Shown in pieces: positions 34,126 to 42,775 of a DNA stretch of 64,000 nt (the stretch's first letter is position 1; each line of letters begins with the position of its first letter). The notes under the pieces are model-generated. The model ran no database searches and had not been told where the DNA came from. It saw nothing but the letters and a program-made list of their open reading frames with translations. The position numbers were made by a program, and so were the translations under genes. The stretch lies in the NCBI RefSeq assembly GCF_900269665.1, contig NZ_LT985361.1, positions 3,294,801 through 3,358,800 on the forward strand, in the 5' to 3' direction. The stretch is from Nocardia suismassiliense. GTDB lineage: Bacteria; Actinomycetota; Actinomycetes; Mycobacteriales; Mycobacteriaceae.

Positions 34126-35949
34126 ATGACGACCTATGCCGAGTGGCCTGTCCGCGAAAACTATCCGGGCACTGCCGAATACGACCACGAGGCGGACTCC
34201 GAGGACATCGATGCCGAGGACTTCGGTGACGAGGTGGTCGACGAGGCCGAGGAGTCCGGTGCGGTCGAACAGCACGAGTTCGACGAAGCCTTCGCCGAGG
34301 CCTTCTTCGAAGCCGAGGCCTTCCCCTCCGGACTGGTGCTCACTGCGCGGCCCGGCCCGTCCGCCGCCGGTCAAGAGCATTGGGATCCGAACAACACCGG
34401 TCTCCCGCTCTATGACACCGGCCCGGAGGTACGCAAGAAGAAGCTGGCGCCGAACTTTACCGTCGGTGAACTCGTCAGCAGCGGTGGACGACCCGCCGAT
34501 CGGGCACGTATCTCGCCTGCCCTCGTGCGCTGCCTACAGGCCATCCGCGAGCGCGCGGGGCGACCGGTGAAGATCAGCTCGGGCTACCGCTCCTGGGCGA
34601 GCAACGTGGCCGTTTACCGCGCTCGCGGGAAGAAACCGACGCTCAGCAGGCATTGCAGCGGGCAAGCCGCCGACATCACCATTGCCGGGCTCACCGGGCT
34701 GCAGATCGCCGAACTCGCGATCGACGCCTGTGGCAATGACATTGCCCTCGGTATCGGTGGGAATTTCGCGCACATCGACGTGCGGGGGCGGCCGGACACC
34801 TGGACCTATATGTCGGGCAAAGCCAATGCCGCCGCGCTCGCGCACGTTCGGCAGTATCGCCGAAACCGCGGTACGCCAACGCCAAAGCCCGTCCCCACGC
34901 CAAAGCCCGTCCCGACGCCCACACCAACGCCGACTCGGACGCCCGATCGCGCCGCGGGCATCGTCCGTCGCGGCACCTTCACTAAATGCACGACGGGCGA
35001 GCAGCCCGGAGCACGGGCAATGGCCGATCAGTGGAAGCGGTTGACCGGGCGGAAGGCCGGCACATTCAACTGCCGTTCCACCACATTCGGTACCCCGTCA
35101 CTCCACGGCGAGGGCCGGGCGATCGATCTGTACGCGAACGCGGCGGACCCGGCGCAGCGCGCGCAGGTGGACGCTTACCTCGCGTGGCTGCAGGCCAACG
35201 CGGTGGAACTGCAAGTGGCATACATCATCTGGAATCGCAGGCAGTGGGGTTGGCAGTTCCGCGCCAACGGGTGGCGGCCCTACGGGGGTAGCAATCCGCA
35301 CACCGACCACATCCACGTCGATCTCAGCTGGGAAGGCGCACGGACGCCGAGTCCACTGTTCGCCGGGCCGGTTCCAGGTCTCGGCGGGAATGCCGCACCG
35401 ACGCCGACACCGACCCCCGTGCCGAAACCGAAGCCGGCCGGTCGCATCCCAGCACACGTCGTCGAGTTCGTGCGGAAGTACCGTCCGCACGCGCAAACGA
35501 ACGAAACCCGCAGTCGCATCCCCTGGCTGGTCACCCTCGGCCAGGCCGCGCTCGAAACCGGCTGGGGCGCAAAAGCCTGCGGAAACAACTTCTTCGGCAT
35601 CAAGGCGGCGACGAGCGTGCCGGAGTCGCAGCGCAGGCTCTGCACCACCACCGAGGTGCACGCCACCCCGAACGTGCGGAGCTACCCCGAGGTCATCTCC
35701 GTGACGCCGCGCCCGGACGGCCGCTACACCTACGTCGTGAAGGCCTGGTTCCGCGCCTTCGCTTCGCCGGCAGCGTCGTTCGACGGCCACGCTCGCGTAC
35801 TGCTCGCGCCGCGCTACGCCAAGGCCTTCGCGTACACCGCCGACCCCTACGCCTTCGCCCGCGAAGTCGCCGCGGCCGGCTACGCCACCGAACCCAGCTA
35901 TGCCGCGACGTTGACCGGCGTCATGCGGCTGATCGAGAAGGTGCCGTAG
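34126..35949 (+). CDS. Three-module peptidoglycan hydrolase without signal peptide
   Basis: A 607-residue modular wall hydrolase. After a disordered, acidic N-terminus (1-70) come an M15/LAS metallopeptidase-like module (about 110-230; His176, Asp183, His216, in SRHCSGQAADI and AHID), a Pro-Thr linker, an ARB-07466-like LAS module (about 283-402; His327, Asp334, His395/397) and, after another Pro-rich linker, a glucosaminidase module (445-607) with Glu477 in AALETGWG. No Sec or Tat signal is seen, as in phage endolysins. GGAGGCGGAGTC precedes the ATG. It closes the operon. Confidence 0.85.
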   Translation: MTTYAEWPVRENYPGTAEYDHEADSEDIDAEDFGDEVVDEAEESGAVEQHEFDEAFAEAFFEAEAFPSGLVLTARPGPSAAGQEHWDPNNTGLPLYDTGPEVRKKKLAPNFTVGELVSSGGRPADRARISPALVRCLQAIRERAGRPVKISSGYRSWASNVAVYRARGKKPTLSRHCSGQAADITIAGLTGLQIAELAIDACGNDIALGIGGNFAHIDVRGRPDTWTYMSGKANAAALAHVRQYRRNRGTPTPKPVPTPKPVPTPTPTPTRTPDRAAGIVRRGTFTKCTTGEQPGARAMADQWKRLTGRKAGTFNCRSTTFGTPSLHGEGRAIDLYANAADPAQRAQVDAYLAWLQANAVELQVAYIIWNRRQWGWQFRANGWRPYGGSNPHTDHIHVDLSWEGARTPSPLFAGPVPGLGGNAAPTPTPTPVPKPKPAGRIPAHVVEFVRKYRPHAQTNETRSRIPWLVTLGQAALETGWGAKACGNNFFGIKAATSVPESQRRLCTTTEVHATPNVRSYPEVISVTPRPDGRYTYVVKAWFRAFASPAASFDGHARVLLAPRYAKAFAYTADPYAFAREVAAAGYATEPSYAATLTGVMRLIEKVP

Positions 35950-35970
35950 ACCCGATGCGGTAACCGGAAC

Positions 35971-36414
35971 TCATGCGGCCGCAGCGGTCTCGTGGACCGA
36001 CCGCCACATGTACCCGTGGTCGGTCCTGAGCAGTATCGCGGTGACCAGCCGACGAGTCCGGTTGTCGCCCAACCGGTTCTCGGCGACGAACCGGACGGTG
36101 ACAATGCTGCCGCTCTGCGCGATCTCCTCGATACCGGTGATCGCGATATCGAATCCCGGCTGCGCATTACGCGCCGACCACACCCCCGCCAGCAGCGTGT
36201 CCCGATCGATCACCTGCCCGACCGTGGTCACCGACGAAAACTTCTCGTCCAGCGCATTGGCGAACCGGTCGAACACCTTCGGTGGCGCATTCGAGCCCAT
36301 CCACTCGGCAAGGTCCGAGTGCAGGGCCTCGATCACATCGGCCAGGTCGGGTTGTGCAGGCATCGCGGCAATCTCGGTCTCAGCGGGCCCGGCCGGGCCC
36401 ATCCCGAAGATCAT
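35971..36414 (-). CDS. NTF2-like (SnoaL/DUF4440-type) protein
   Basis: A 147-residue protein with an NTF2-like cone fold: helices DVIEALHSDLAEWMGSN and DRFANALDEKFSSV, then strands ending HGYMWRSVHETAAA. Such proteins are small-molecule cyclases, isomerases or simply binding proteins; no active site can be assigned. The start is uncertain: Met at 36363 is an alternative to 36414 and neither has a strong ribosome site. It is convergent with the wall hydrolase gene, stops 21 bases apart. Confidence 0.65.
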   Translation of the reverse strand: MIFGMGPAGPAETEIAAMPAQPDLADVIEALHSDLAEWMGSNAPPKVFDRFANALDEKFSSVTTVGQVIDRDTLLAGVWSARNAQPGFDIAITGIEEIAQSGSIVTVRFVAENRLGDNRTRRLVTAILLRTDHGYMWRSVHETAAAA

Positions 36415-36506
36415 ATCCAGGCCGGCCAGACCCCGGGCCGACCCGCCCTTCGGCGTCCTGGTTCATTGCCAAGGCGAAATGAGTAGCCCGCCAATAGGAT
36501 CATCGA

Positions 36507-37130
36507 GTGGTGGGAGATGAATCAAGAAGTGGACTGACCAACCGACGCGCGGTCATCGTCGGCTCCGCAGCGGCCGTTGCGGGAGTCGGGGTGGGGGTGG
36601 GTGTCGGAAGGCTCACCGAGGCGGACGAGGATCCGTCCACAGCGGAAAGCTCGTTCACGGTCGTCGATCGGCGCGGCACGCAGCGTTTCCTGCTGGCGAC
36701 GAAGAAACCGCCGATCATTCTGGGCGGCAAGACCTATCCCGCGCAGACACGGGGCGGTCCGGACGAATGCTCGGCGCTGGTGTTCAACGACGAGAACGGT
36801 GATGAGAAGGGCGGCATCGTCGCCGCCAGTGACGGGGCACTGGTCGCGCTCGACTATCCCAACGGCGACGCCATCCACTTGCAGACCAGCTGGCAGGACA
36901 AAGCGGGTGGTGCCGCGCTGGTCATCACGCACATCGGGGATCCGACGACGCCGATCGAGGAGGCGAAACATCCGCTGGCAGTGCAACTTTCCGCCGATAC
37001 CGAGGAGGGTACCGCTCTGACACTGTGTGATCCACAAGGGCGGCCGCGGATCAAGTTGCGGGTCGCGATGGACGGTACGCCGTCCATCGCGATTCTCGAC
37101 GAGCATGGCGGAGTTGTCAGAGAGCTCTGA
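36507..37130 (+). CDS. Tat-like secreted protein of unknown function
   Basis: A 207-residue protein from GTG. Residues 11-35 read LTNRRAVIVGSAAAVAGVG, a twin-arginine-like signal. The mature part has a repeating short-strand pattern (SFTVVDRRGTQRFLL, GGIVAASDGALVALDYPNG) that recalls a small beta-sandwich or solenoid. No catalytic motif visible. It is followed by a strong hairpin and a convergent secreted-protein gene. Confidence 0.65.
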   Translation: MVGDESRSGLTNRRAVIVGSAAAVAGVGVGVGVGRLTEADEDPSTAESSFTVVDRRGTQRFLLATKKPPIILGGKTYPAQTRGGPDECSALVFNDENGDEKGGIVAASDGALVALDYPNGDAIHLQTSWQDKAGGAALVITHIGDPTTPIEEAKHPLAVQLSADTEEGTALTLCDPQGRPRIKLRVAMDGTPSIAILDEHGGVVREL

Positions 37131-37136
37131 GGTCGA

Positions 37137-37173
37137 GGGAGTGCCGCCGGTGGTCCGGTCCGGTGGCACTCCC
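37137..37173. terminator. Hairpin terminator between convergent genes
   Basis: GGGAGTGCC-G-CCGG pairs with CCGG-T-GGCACTCCC through 14 pairs including one G-T wobble, loop nine bases. It sits between the two stops at 37130 and 37190, so it can end both transcripts. Confidence 0.65.
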
Positions 37174-37189
37174 GTTCGGTATCGGAATG

Positions 37190-38143
37190 TCAGGCAGTGC
37201 AATTCTTTTGGGCGTCGATGCGGACTTTGCGACCGGTGAACTCTTCGAGAATGGCGATGTTCTCGGGGGCGTAGTTCTTCGCGGTGATCTTATCGGCGTC
37301 GGGGCTGCCGAGCTTGCTGCCGTAGGGGGCGGATTTCTCCAGCCAATAGGCGGTGCGCAGGAATTGGGTGAGTACGAGGTCGCGGAGCTTGGGCTCGTTC
37401 TTGATCTTTGCCCAGTAGTCGGCGTGCTTGCTCTTGGCTACGCGCAAGTACAGCAGCAGATAACGGAGATTGGTGGCGGCGATATCCCTGGAGTTGCTGG
37501 CACCGATTCCCTTGATGTATTCCTGCACCACGGTGGCGGCGGGCAAGCCCATCAGGCCGGCGTTCAACTCCGCGGTCACCCCTTGCATACGATAGTTACC
37601 CTGCTCGCGATCGCGCAGATAGATACCGTCCATGTCGTCGCTGAGCTTGTCCGTGATCAACGGCAGGATCTCTTTGCGTGGGAAGCCGCCGTGCAGCGGG
37701 ATGGCCGTCATCTGCTGCGAGGCGTTGATCCAGGACGCGGTGTACTTGTCCCATTCGGTGCGTGACCCGTCCAGGTCCCACATGTGGGTCTCCTCGTGGA
37801 TCGCCACCATCATCGACTCGGCGAACGCTTCGAAGCTGCTCGTTTCCACGAACTGATTCCAGTACGGGTCCTTGGCCTGGGCGATCGCCAACTTCTCGCC
37901 GCTCGGCCAGCGGCGCTTGTACATGGCCTGCAGGGTCGGCATCCAATTCGACCGGGAGAAGCGGGCTTTGAGGTCGCTGATATCGGCTTGGGGCGTGTTG
38001 GGCTCTTCGTAACAGAACGGTGCGGCGGCCACCGGGTCGGCGTTGTCGATGCTCGGTGCCGGCACTGCCTCCGCCACCGAGCCGGTCCCGAGCGACAGGA
38101 TCAAGCAGGCGGTGACTATGGGTAAAAGACGTTTGCGGTTCAC
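37190..38143 (-). CDS. Secreted putative metallopeptidase (HEETH)
   Basis: A 317-residue protein from GTG with a Sec signal peptide (1-26, ending VAEA). The motif H116-E-E-T-H120 in MVAIHEETHMWD fits a zinc site, and AELNAG about 87 residues on offers a third ligand. The rest is helical with many aromatic residues and two or three cysteines. I cannot assign a named peptidase family; the zinc site is inferred from pattern only. It may act outside the cell. It is divergent from DoxX across a 391-base gap. Confidence 0.65.
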   Translation of the reverse strand: MNRKRLLPIVTACLILSLGTGSVAEAVPAPSIDNADPVAAAPFCYEEPNTPQADISDLKARFSRSNWMPTLQAMYKRRWPSGEKLAIAQAKDPYWNQFVETSSFEAFAESMMVAIHEETHMWDLDGSRTEWDKYTASWINASQQMTAIPLHGGFPRKEILPLITDKLSDDMDGIYLRDREQGNYRMQGVTAELNAGLMGLPAATVVQEYIKGIGASNSRDIAATNLRYLLLYLRVAKSKHADYWAKIKNEPKLRDLVLTQFLRTAYWLEKSAPYGSKLGSPDADKITAKNYAPENIAILEEFTGRKVRIDAQKNCTA

Positions 38144-38534
38144 GGGGTGCCTCGCTTCGGAGGGGATGTGCAGGGGGCAATGTGCTGAACAGTCAGACGA
38201 ACCCGTGACCGGTGGACGCTGGGGAATTTGCTATGTGCTCGCAGTGAGCGGAGCGTCGCAGGGTATGGCCGAGCGAAAACCGAGAACTGCTGTGCGAGAG
38301 TGTTTCCCAGCTGACGGCCGTGGGGTACGCCGTCATTTCTGAACAACTTTGTGAATAGTGACACGAAACACGCGCCCCGGATCTCCCCAGTGGAAGTGGG
38401 GAGGTTTCGCAAAATTTCCGGGCGAAATAGGCGGCGGCACAGACTATCCGGATCAGTGATCTGGCTCACCCGGTGTCACAAGGATCGAGCGCCCGGTGTC
38501 TTGTGGCCGAACCTGTGAAAACGAAGGAGAACCC
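38144..38534. other. 391-base divergent intergenic region
   Basis: The space between the HEETH secreted-protein gene and doxX. It contains AT-richer stretches near 38330-38370 (TTTCTGAACAACTTTGTGAATAG), a likely promoter area. No open frame with a ribosome site and no RNA motif was recognised. Confidence 0.4.
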
Positions 38535-38918
38535 ATGAACCTCGCACTGTGGATCGCCGCCGGACTGCTCGCCGCGGTTGCCCTCGGCGGCGGCATCATC
38601 AAGACGGTCGTGCCGAAGGAGAAACTGGCCGCGACCTCCGGCGGGGAATGGACCGAGGACTTCGGCGCCGGGTTCATCAAGGCGCTCGGCGTCCTCGAAA
38701 TCCTGGCCGCGGTCGGACTGATCCTGCCCGCCGCGCTCGATATCGTGCCGGTCCTGGTACCGGTCACCGCCGTCTGCTGGGTGGTGCTGATGATCGGCGC
38801 GATGATCGTTCATCTGCGCCACGGTGGTGTCAAGTTCGCGGTGGTGAATCTGCTCTATATCGCGCTTGCGGTGTTCATCGCGTGGGGCCGCTTCGGTCCC
38901 CATTCCTTCACCGCCTGA
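38535..38918 (+). CDS. DoxX-family membrane protein
   Basis: A 127-residue protein with four membrane segments (LWIAAGLLAAVALGGGI, FIKALGVLEILAAVGLIL, LVPVTAVCWVVLMIGAMI, VVNLLYIALAVFIAWG). The order and the GVLEILAAVGL segment are typical of the DoxX family, which acts in quinone- or thiol-linked membrane redox in some bacteria. AAGGAGAACCC precedes the ATG. It is convergent with the next gene across a strong hairpin. Confidence 0.85.
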   Translation: MNLALWIAAGLLAAVALGGGIIKTVVPKEKLAATSGGEWTEDFGAGFIKALGVLEILAAVGLILPAALDIVPVLVPVTAVCWVVLMIGAMIVHLRHGGVKFAVVNLLYIALAVFIAWGRFGPHSFTA

Positions 38919-39037
38919 ACGATTCCCGCCGCCGAAGTCGTCGGTCTGCCGGCCCGGAGACCGAACATGGGTGCCGCCATGCAAGATCGAGCGAGGGCCG
39001 ACGGCAGCCCGTAATCACCGAATTCGGGCAGCCCAAC

Positions 39038-39069
39038 GGCCCCGCACTCGTGACCGCGAGTGCGGGGCC
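39038..39069. terminator. Strong GC hairpin terminator
   Basis: GGCCCCGCACTCG pairs perfectly with CGAGTGCGGGGCC through 13 bp around the loop TGACCG. It lies between doxX and the convergent gene ending at 39086. Confidence 0.75.
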
Positions 39070-39085
39070 TCCGACGGGGCAGGAC

Positions 39086-40048
39086 TCAGTTCAGACCGGT
39101 GACGTCCTGGGCGATCGCAGCGAGCCGCGTCTGGGCGGCCGAGACGACACCATGCCGGTTCTTGTTCGTTTCCTCGTACGCGATGACCGCGCGTACGTCG
39201 GCGGGGTCGGTCAGTTCCTTGATCGCCGCGACCGCCTGGCTGACGTTCAAATCGTCGTAGTCGCCGATCGGCAGCTCACGAGATTCGAGGACGCCGGTGG
39301 CGGTGCGGAACGAATGCAAGGCGTCGGCGGTGCCGTCCGCACCCTCGCGCCGGGTGACCTGCTCGGCGGTTTCCAGGGCGGCGTCGCGCGAGGCGGTGAG
39401 GGTTTTCACCGCGACATCGCCCACGCGCGCACCCCGGGCGAGCAGCTCGCTGAGCGCGGGCGGGGTGGAGCGGAAGGTGTCCAGTGCACGGTCCAGTCCG
39501 CGCGCGGACCAGGTGACCGGGATGGTGGCCAGCTTGACGATGGTGCCGCTGGCCGCCTGAAGCGGGGTGCGGCGCAGTGCCGCCGGCCCGCCGAGAGCCT
39601 CCTCGGCCAGCACGGTGCTCAGCCAGTCCACGGTCGCCGAGTGCGCGGTGATCAACCGCTCCGCCAGCGCCACCACATCGGGCCGCTGGGCGGTGGTCGC
39701 GAGGGCCTTGATGTAGCGGGCGCGGTCGAGGATCTGATGCTCGAGGGTGAGGTCGCCGAGCAGGGCCTCGTCGAACGGCTGGGCTTGTTCACCCACGGCC
39801 TTGACCGCGGCGGCGGCCCGGCCGATGAACGGCCCGATCAGCGCGGGCACACCGCCGAGTTCACGGATGGCGGACTCGATGGCCTCGGTGCGGGCGCGGG
39901 CGTTGTCGGCGTTCTCGGACAACTCGCGGCGCACCGCCTCCGTTCGCGCCTGCGCGATACGGGTCTCCGCGACCTGGATTTCGGTGTTGGTCAGATCGCG
40001 GACGGCGCGCAGCTGCGCCAGCAAGGTAGTGATGTCGCGTGTGCTCAT
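39086..40048 (-). CDS. Helix-rich protein, ferritin-like N-terminal region
   Basis: A 320-residue, almost entirely helical protein. The N-terminal 140 residues look like a ferritin-like bundle or long coiled helix (LRDLTNTEIQVAETRIAQAR, then RYIKALATTAQRP). The C-terminal segment LPIGDYDDLNVSQAVAAIKEL, ending in a basic helix, is a pattern I have seen in Mycobacteriales lipid-droplet-linked proteins, but I cannot fix the family. No signal peptide. I chose ATG 40048 since upstream residues are basic and not conserved-looking. Confidence 0.65.
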   Translation of the reverse strand: MSTRDITTLLAQLRAVRDLTNTEIQVAETRIAQARTEAVRRELSENADNARARTEAIESAIRELGGVPALIGPFIGRAAAAVKAVGEQAQPFDEALLGDLTLEHQILDRARYIKALATTAQRPDVVALAERLITAHSATVDWLSTVLAEEALGGPAALRRTPLQAASGTIVKLATIPVTWSARGLDRALDTFRSTPPALSELLARGARVGDVAVKTLTASRDAALETAEQVTRREGADGTADALHSFRTATGVLESRELPIGDYDDLNVSQAVAAIKELTDPADVRAVIAYEETNKNRHGVVSAAQTRLAAIAQDVTGLN

Positions 40049-40372
40049 GTGGAATCGCGTCCTTCGATATCGACGTCGGGTCGGCGCAAATCGCACCGTT
40101 CCGTGGGTACCCGACACACGCGACCAAAACATTGCGCTGCAAGTGATTTCGACCGCACAGCCCCGATAACCGCTGCTCACCGCGTCAGCAAACCGACGGC
40201 AGTTGTTCGTCGCCGACCGCCCGGCAAGCCACGCGCAAGTACCGGAAATACCGCACTGCGCCGGGAATTTTCGGCGACTTCCGCTGGACTCCGCACCGCG
40301 GCAAACGGTTAGGCGAAGATCAGCTCACCGATCGTCGCGCACTCTCGGCACAAATCATTTCGTCCATAGGGG
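40049..40372. other. 324-base intergenic region, nothing recognised
   Basis: Between the helical protein's start and the yaeQ stop. It presumably carries the promoter of the helical-protein gene. I saw no supported open frame, repeat or RNA gene. Confidence 0.35.
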
Positions 40373-40915
40373 TCAGCCGAGTGCGTGTTCGGTGACCGAG
40401 GACGTGAGGTTGGTGCCATTGAGGTCCATGTACAGGGAGCGTTCGGTGATCGACAGGGTCGCGGTGTTGCGACGGTCAACGGCGGCGACGGCGGCGTCGA
40501 TGAAGTCGCGCTCGAAGCTGTAGAGGGGGATGGCTTCGGCGCGATGGATGCGTTTGCCCGCGAGTTGAGCCAGCACCTTGGCCGGGTCGCGATGGGTGTA
40601 GACGGCGGCGCGGCCAGCGAGTTTACTGCCGCGGTGCAGGCGTTCCGCGTCGGGCGCGCCGACCTCGATCCAGGCGGTGAGCCGGCCGGTGAGGTCGCGC
40701 ACCAGCACCGCGGGCTCGTCGGTGGACGAGACGCCACCCTCGCTGAAGGCGATGCCGTCCTGGTATTCGAGGCAGTAGGCGAGCAGTCGGGTCACCATGA
40801 ACTCGGCGGTTTCGGACGGGTGGCGCGCGATCCGCAACTCCAGGTCCTGGTACACGTCGCGATCGACGTCGGCCAGTTGGACGGCGAAGTTGTGCAGTGT
40901 TGCGGGAAGGGCCAT
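40373..40915 (-). CDS. YaeQ-family protein
   Basis: A 180-residue protein matching YaeQ: opening FAVQLADVDRDVYQDLELRIARHPSETAEFM, then LLAYCLEYQDGIAFSEGG, then DLTGRLTAWIEVGAPDAERLHRGSK, and C-terminal strands. YaeQ has a restriction-endonuclease-like fold (PD-(D/E)xK) with the catalytic acidic residues in that central segment; its substrate is not known. It is followed downstream by the helical protein, and 51 bases upstream lies the lipoprotein gene, all on the minus strand. Confidence 0.9.
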   Translation of the reverse strand: MALPATLHNFAVQLADVDRDVYQDLELRIARHPSETAEFMVTRLLAYCLEYQDGIAFSEGGVSSTDEPAVLVRDLTGRLTAWIEVGAPDAERLHRGSKLAGRAAVYTHRDPAKVLAQLAGKRIHRAEAIPLYSFERDFIDAAVAAVDRRNTATLSITERSLYMDLNGTNLTSSVTEHALG

Positions 40916-40966
40916 AAGCCCAGGAGCTTAGGTGAACCCCGCCGGCCGCCCGGTCGGCGGCGCGGG

Positions 40967-42214
40967 TCAGGGGATGAACCGGGTATCCGGATGGCGCGGA
41001 TCGTTCCCGTCGAACAGGTCGCTGGGGAGGCCTTTCAGGTGCAGGTCGAAGAAGGCGGCGATGTAGTCCTGCTGCGCACTCACCGACCGGGCCGGATGGA
41101 TGGTGCCGACTTCGCGCTGCCGGGTTTCCGGCGACAGCAGGCTGGCACACTGCGGCACCGCCACCTGCAAATCGGTGAAGCTGTTGTGCGCGGCGCCGTC
41201 GAAGTGCAGATCCCGTTTCCAGCCATGCTGATTGGTCCAGAACTCGCGCCAGCTCGGATCCATGTCGTCTACGTGCGAGTGCTCGAACTCGCGCTTGGTC
41301 TCCGGGTGCACACCGTCGGCGCCGACCAGCATGAACGGCCGATCCACGCCGTGGCGCACGATCTCGCCGAGCTTGCCGACGCCCATGCTGCCGTCCAGGT
41401 TGATCCCCGCGCCGATGCGTGGATCGCGGAACATCGCCTCGCCCGCCGTGTAGCCGCCCAGCGAATGACCGAACATGCCCACCTTCGACAGGTCGAGCGC
41501 CTCCGCCAACCCTGCTGGCAGCGCGCGGTTTTCGGCGTCCGGATTCGCGCCTCCGGCCAGGCGGGTCAGCTGGTCGAGCACGAACCCGGTGTCGGCCACC
41601 CGCGCGTCGATCGAGGTCGCGAGGTACTGCGGATCCGGCTTGGCATCGCTGGCGAGCACCCGGCCGTCGGGGAATTCGACCACTTTCGCGTCGTAGGTGT
41701 GGGAGATGGATACGACGACGTAGCCGTGGCTGGCCAGATCGTCGGTGCGGACCGAGTTGAGCTCGCGCACCACGCCGAACCCGTGCGAGAACAGCACGAC
41801 CGGCCAGGCGCCGCCGGTGCGGTCCACCTCGACCCCCGTGCTCGCCTGGCGCTTGGTGCCACCCCAATCGACCGCACCCGGCGACAGGCCGAGCATCGGT
41901 GCGTCCGAAGCGAGCCGGTCGACCGCGTCCGCCACGGCACGCGACATCCACGGTGCGCGGTCGCCGGTGTGCTGCGCCGGGTAGGTCACGGTGACCATCA
42001 ACTCCCGCTTGTCGGCCGGATGCCACGGATCCTGGCGCGAGTCCACCAGATGCAGGTCGACGGTGCCGACCGGGTAGCGGCCGCTGAGCGGCGGCAGGGT
42101 GATCTTCGCCGCCGTACCGGTCGACTCGGGTGCGGTCTGCTCGCAGGCGGTCAGCGCGATGGTTGCGGCCAGCGCCGCGGCCAGGGCCAGCGCGCAACCG
42201 CGCAATGTGAACAC
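40967..42214 (-). CDS. Alpha/beta-hydrolase lipoprotein (PAF-acetylhydrolase-like)
   Basis: A 415-residue exported lipoprotein. From the GTG at 42214 (GAGGAGG 9 bases upstream) the first 24 residues form a signal peptide with lipobox LTAC, so the mature protein is lipid-anchored. The hydrolase core has the oxyanion region VVLFSHGFG, nucleophile GHSLGG, and a later DGAAHNSF for the catalytic His. The overall plan resembles PAF acetylhydrolase/dienelactone-hydrolase-type esterases. It may process lipids or polyester-like substrates outside the cell. An upstream ATG at 42250 is less likely. Confidence 0.85.
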   Translation of the reverse strand: MFTLRGCALALAAALAATIALTACEQTAPESTGTAAKITLPPLSGRYPVGTVDLHLVDSRQDPWHPADKRELMVTVTYPAQHTGDRAPWMSRAVADAVDRLASDAPMLGLSPGAVDWGGTKRQASTGVEVDRTGGAWPVVLFSHGFGVVRELNSVRTDDLASHGYVVVSISHTYDAKVVEFPDGRVLASDAKPDPQYLATSIDARVADTGFVLDQLTRLAGGANPDAENRALPAGLAEALDLSKVGMFGHSLGGYTAGEAMFRDPRIGAGINLDGSMGVGKLGEIVRHGVDRPFMLVGADGVHPETKREFEHSHVDDMDPSWREFWTNQHGWKRDLHFDGAAHNSFTDLQVAVPQCASLLSPETRQREVGTIHPARSVSAQQDYIAAFFDLHLKGLPSDLFDGNDPRHPDTRFIP

Positions 42215-42411
42215 TTTGTGGGTCCTCCTCGACGGTCGGCTCGACGTCATGATGGCAAAGGTTCCGTTGCGCGCGCGTCAGCCCGACGGCCGAGTCGGCG
42301 TACCCCGAGATGTGTAGGGGTATACCCCGAACGGTCTATTTCTCTCGCCGGGGACCCCGGCGCTGTCACGAGCGCGACCCGATGCCGCGTCGGGTCCGAA
42401 TGCTCGCCAGC

Positions 42412-42577
42412 CTAGGGTCTGTCGCAAAGTCCCATCCGGCGCCTCCGGGGGCTGGATCGCCGCCTGGCCGCGTTGTCGTCGTCGCCGATACAAACCCGGT
42501 ATCGGCAACTCCTCCGCCTTGCCAGGCGGCGATCCAGCCCCCGGATGCATCCGTCCGGACTTTGCGACAGACCCTAG
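42412..42577. mobile_element. MITE-like palindromic element
   Basis: A 166-bp element bounded by perfect 21-base inverted repeats (CTAGGGTCTGTCGCAAAGTCC and its complement). Inside lies a second perfect inverted repeat of about 21 bp, GGGGCTGGATCGCCGCCTGGC versus its complement, and a third small hairpin in the loop (GCCGATAC/GTATCGGC). The whole can fold into one long cruciform. No coding capacity, so I read it as a non-autonomous insertion element; terminal sequence GGGTCTGTCGCAAAGT resembles transposon ends in actinomycetes. No clear target duplication beyond the palindromic CTAG. Confidence 0.75.
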
Positions 42578-42606
42578 ACTTGTCGATCGAGAGGAAAGGA
42601 CAGTCG

Positions 42607-42753
42607 ATGAAGCGAAACCTGAACTGCCCCTGCGGAGAAGCCATCGTCGGGACCGACGAGGACGACCTGGTGGCCAAGACGCAGGCCCATCTGGCCGAGA
42701 ATCATCCCGGGCACGAGTACTCGCGCGACGAGATCTTGTTCATCGCTTACTGA
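42607..42753 (+). CDS. DUF1059-family small protein
   Basis: A 48-residue protein. Features are a Cys-x-Cys near the start (LNCPCGEAIVG), then the helix LVAKTQAHLAENHPGHEYSRDEILF. This matches DUF1059, small proteins of unknown function found in actinobacteria. The ATG has GAGAGGAAAGGAC upstream. It begins 30 bases after the palindromic element, so its promoter may lie within or be disrupted by it. Confidence 0.85.
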   Translation: MKRNLNCPCGEAIVGTDEDDLVAKTQAHLAENHPGHEYSRDEILFIAY

Positions 42754-42775
42754 TTCGCCGAGCAGGCGGTCCCGC

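Noticed and set aside
22446..35949. Interpretation as a contractile injection system (eCIS) cluster
   Set aside because: No sheath, tube, spike, baseplate or AAA ATPase gene is visible; only hydrolases, unplaced proteins and SARPs.
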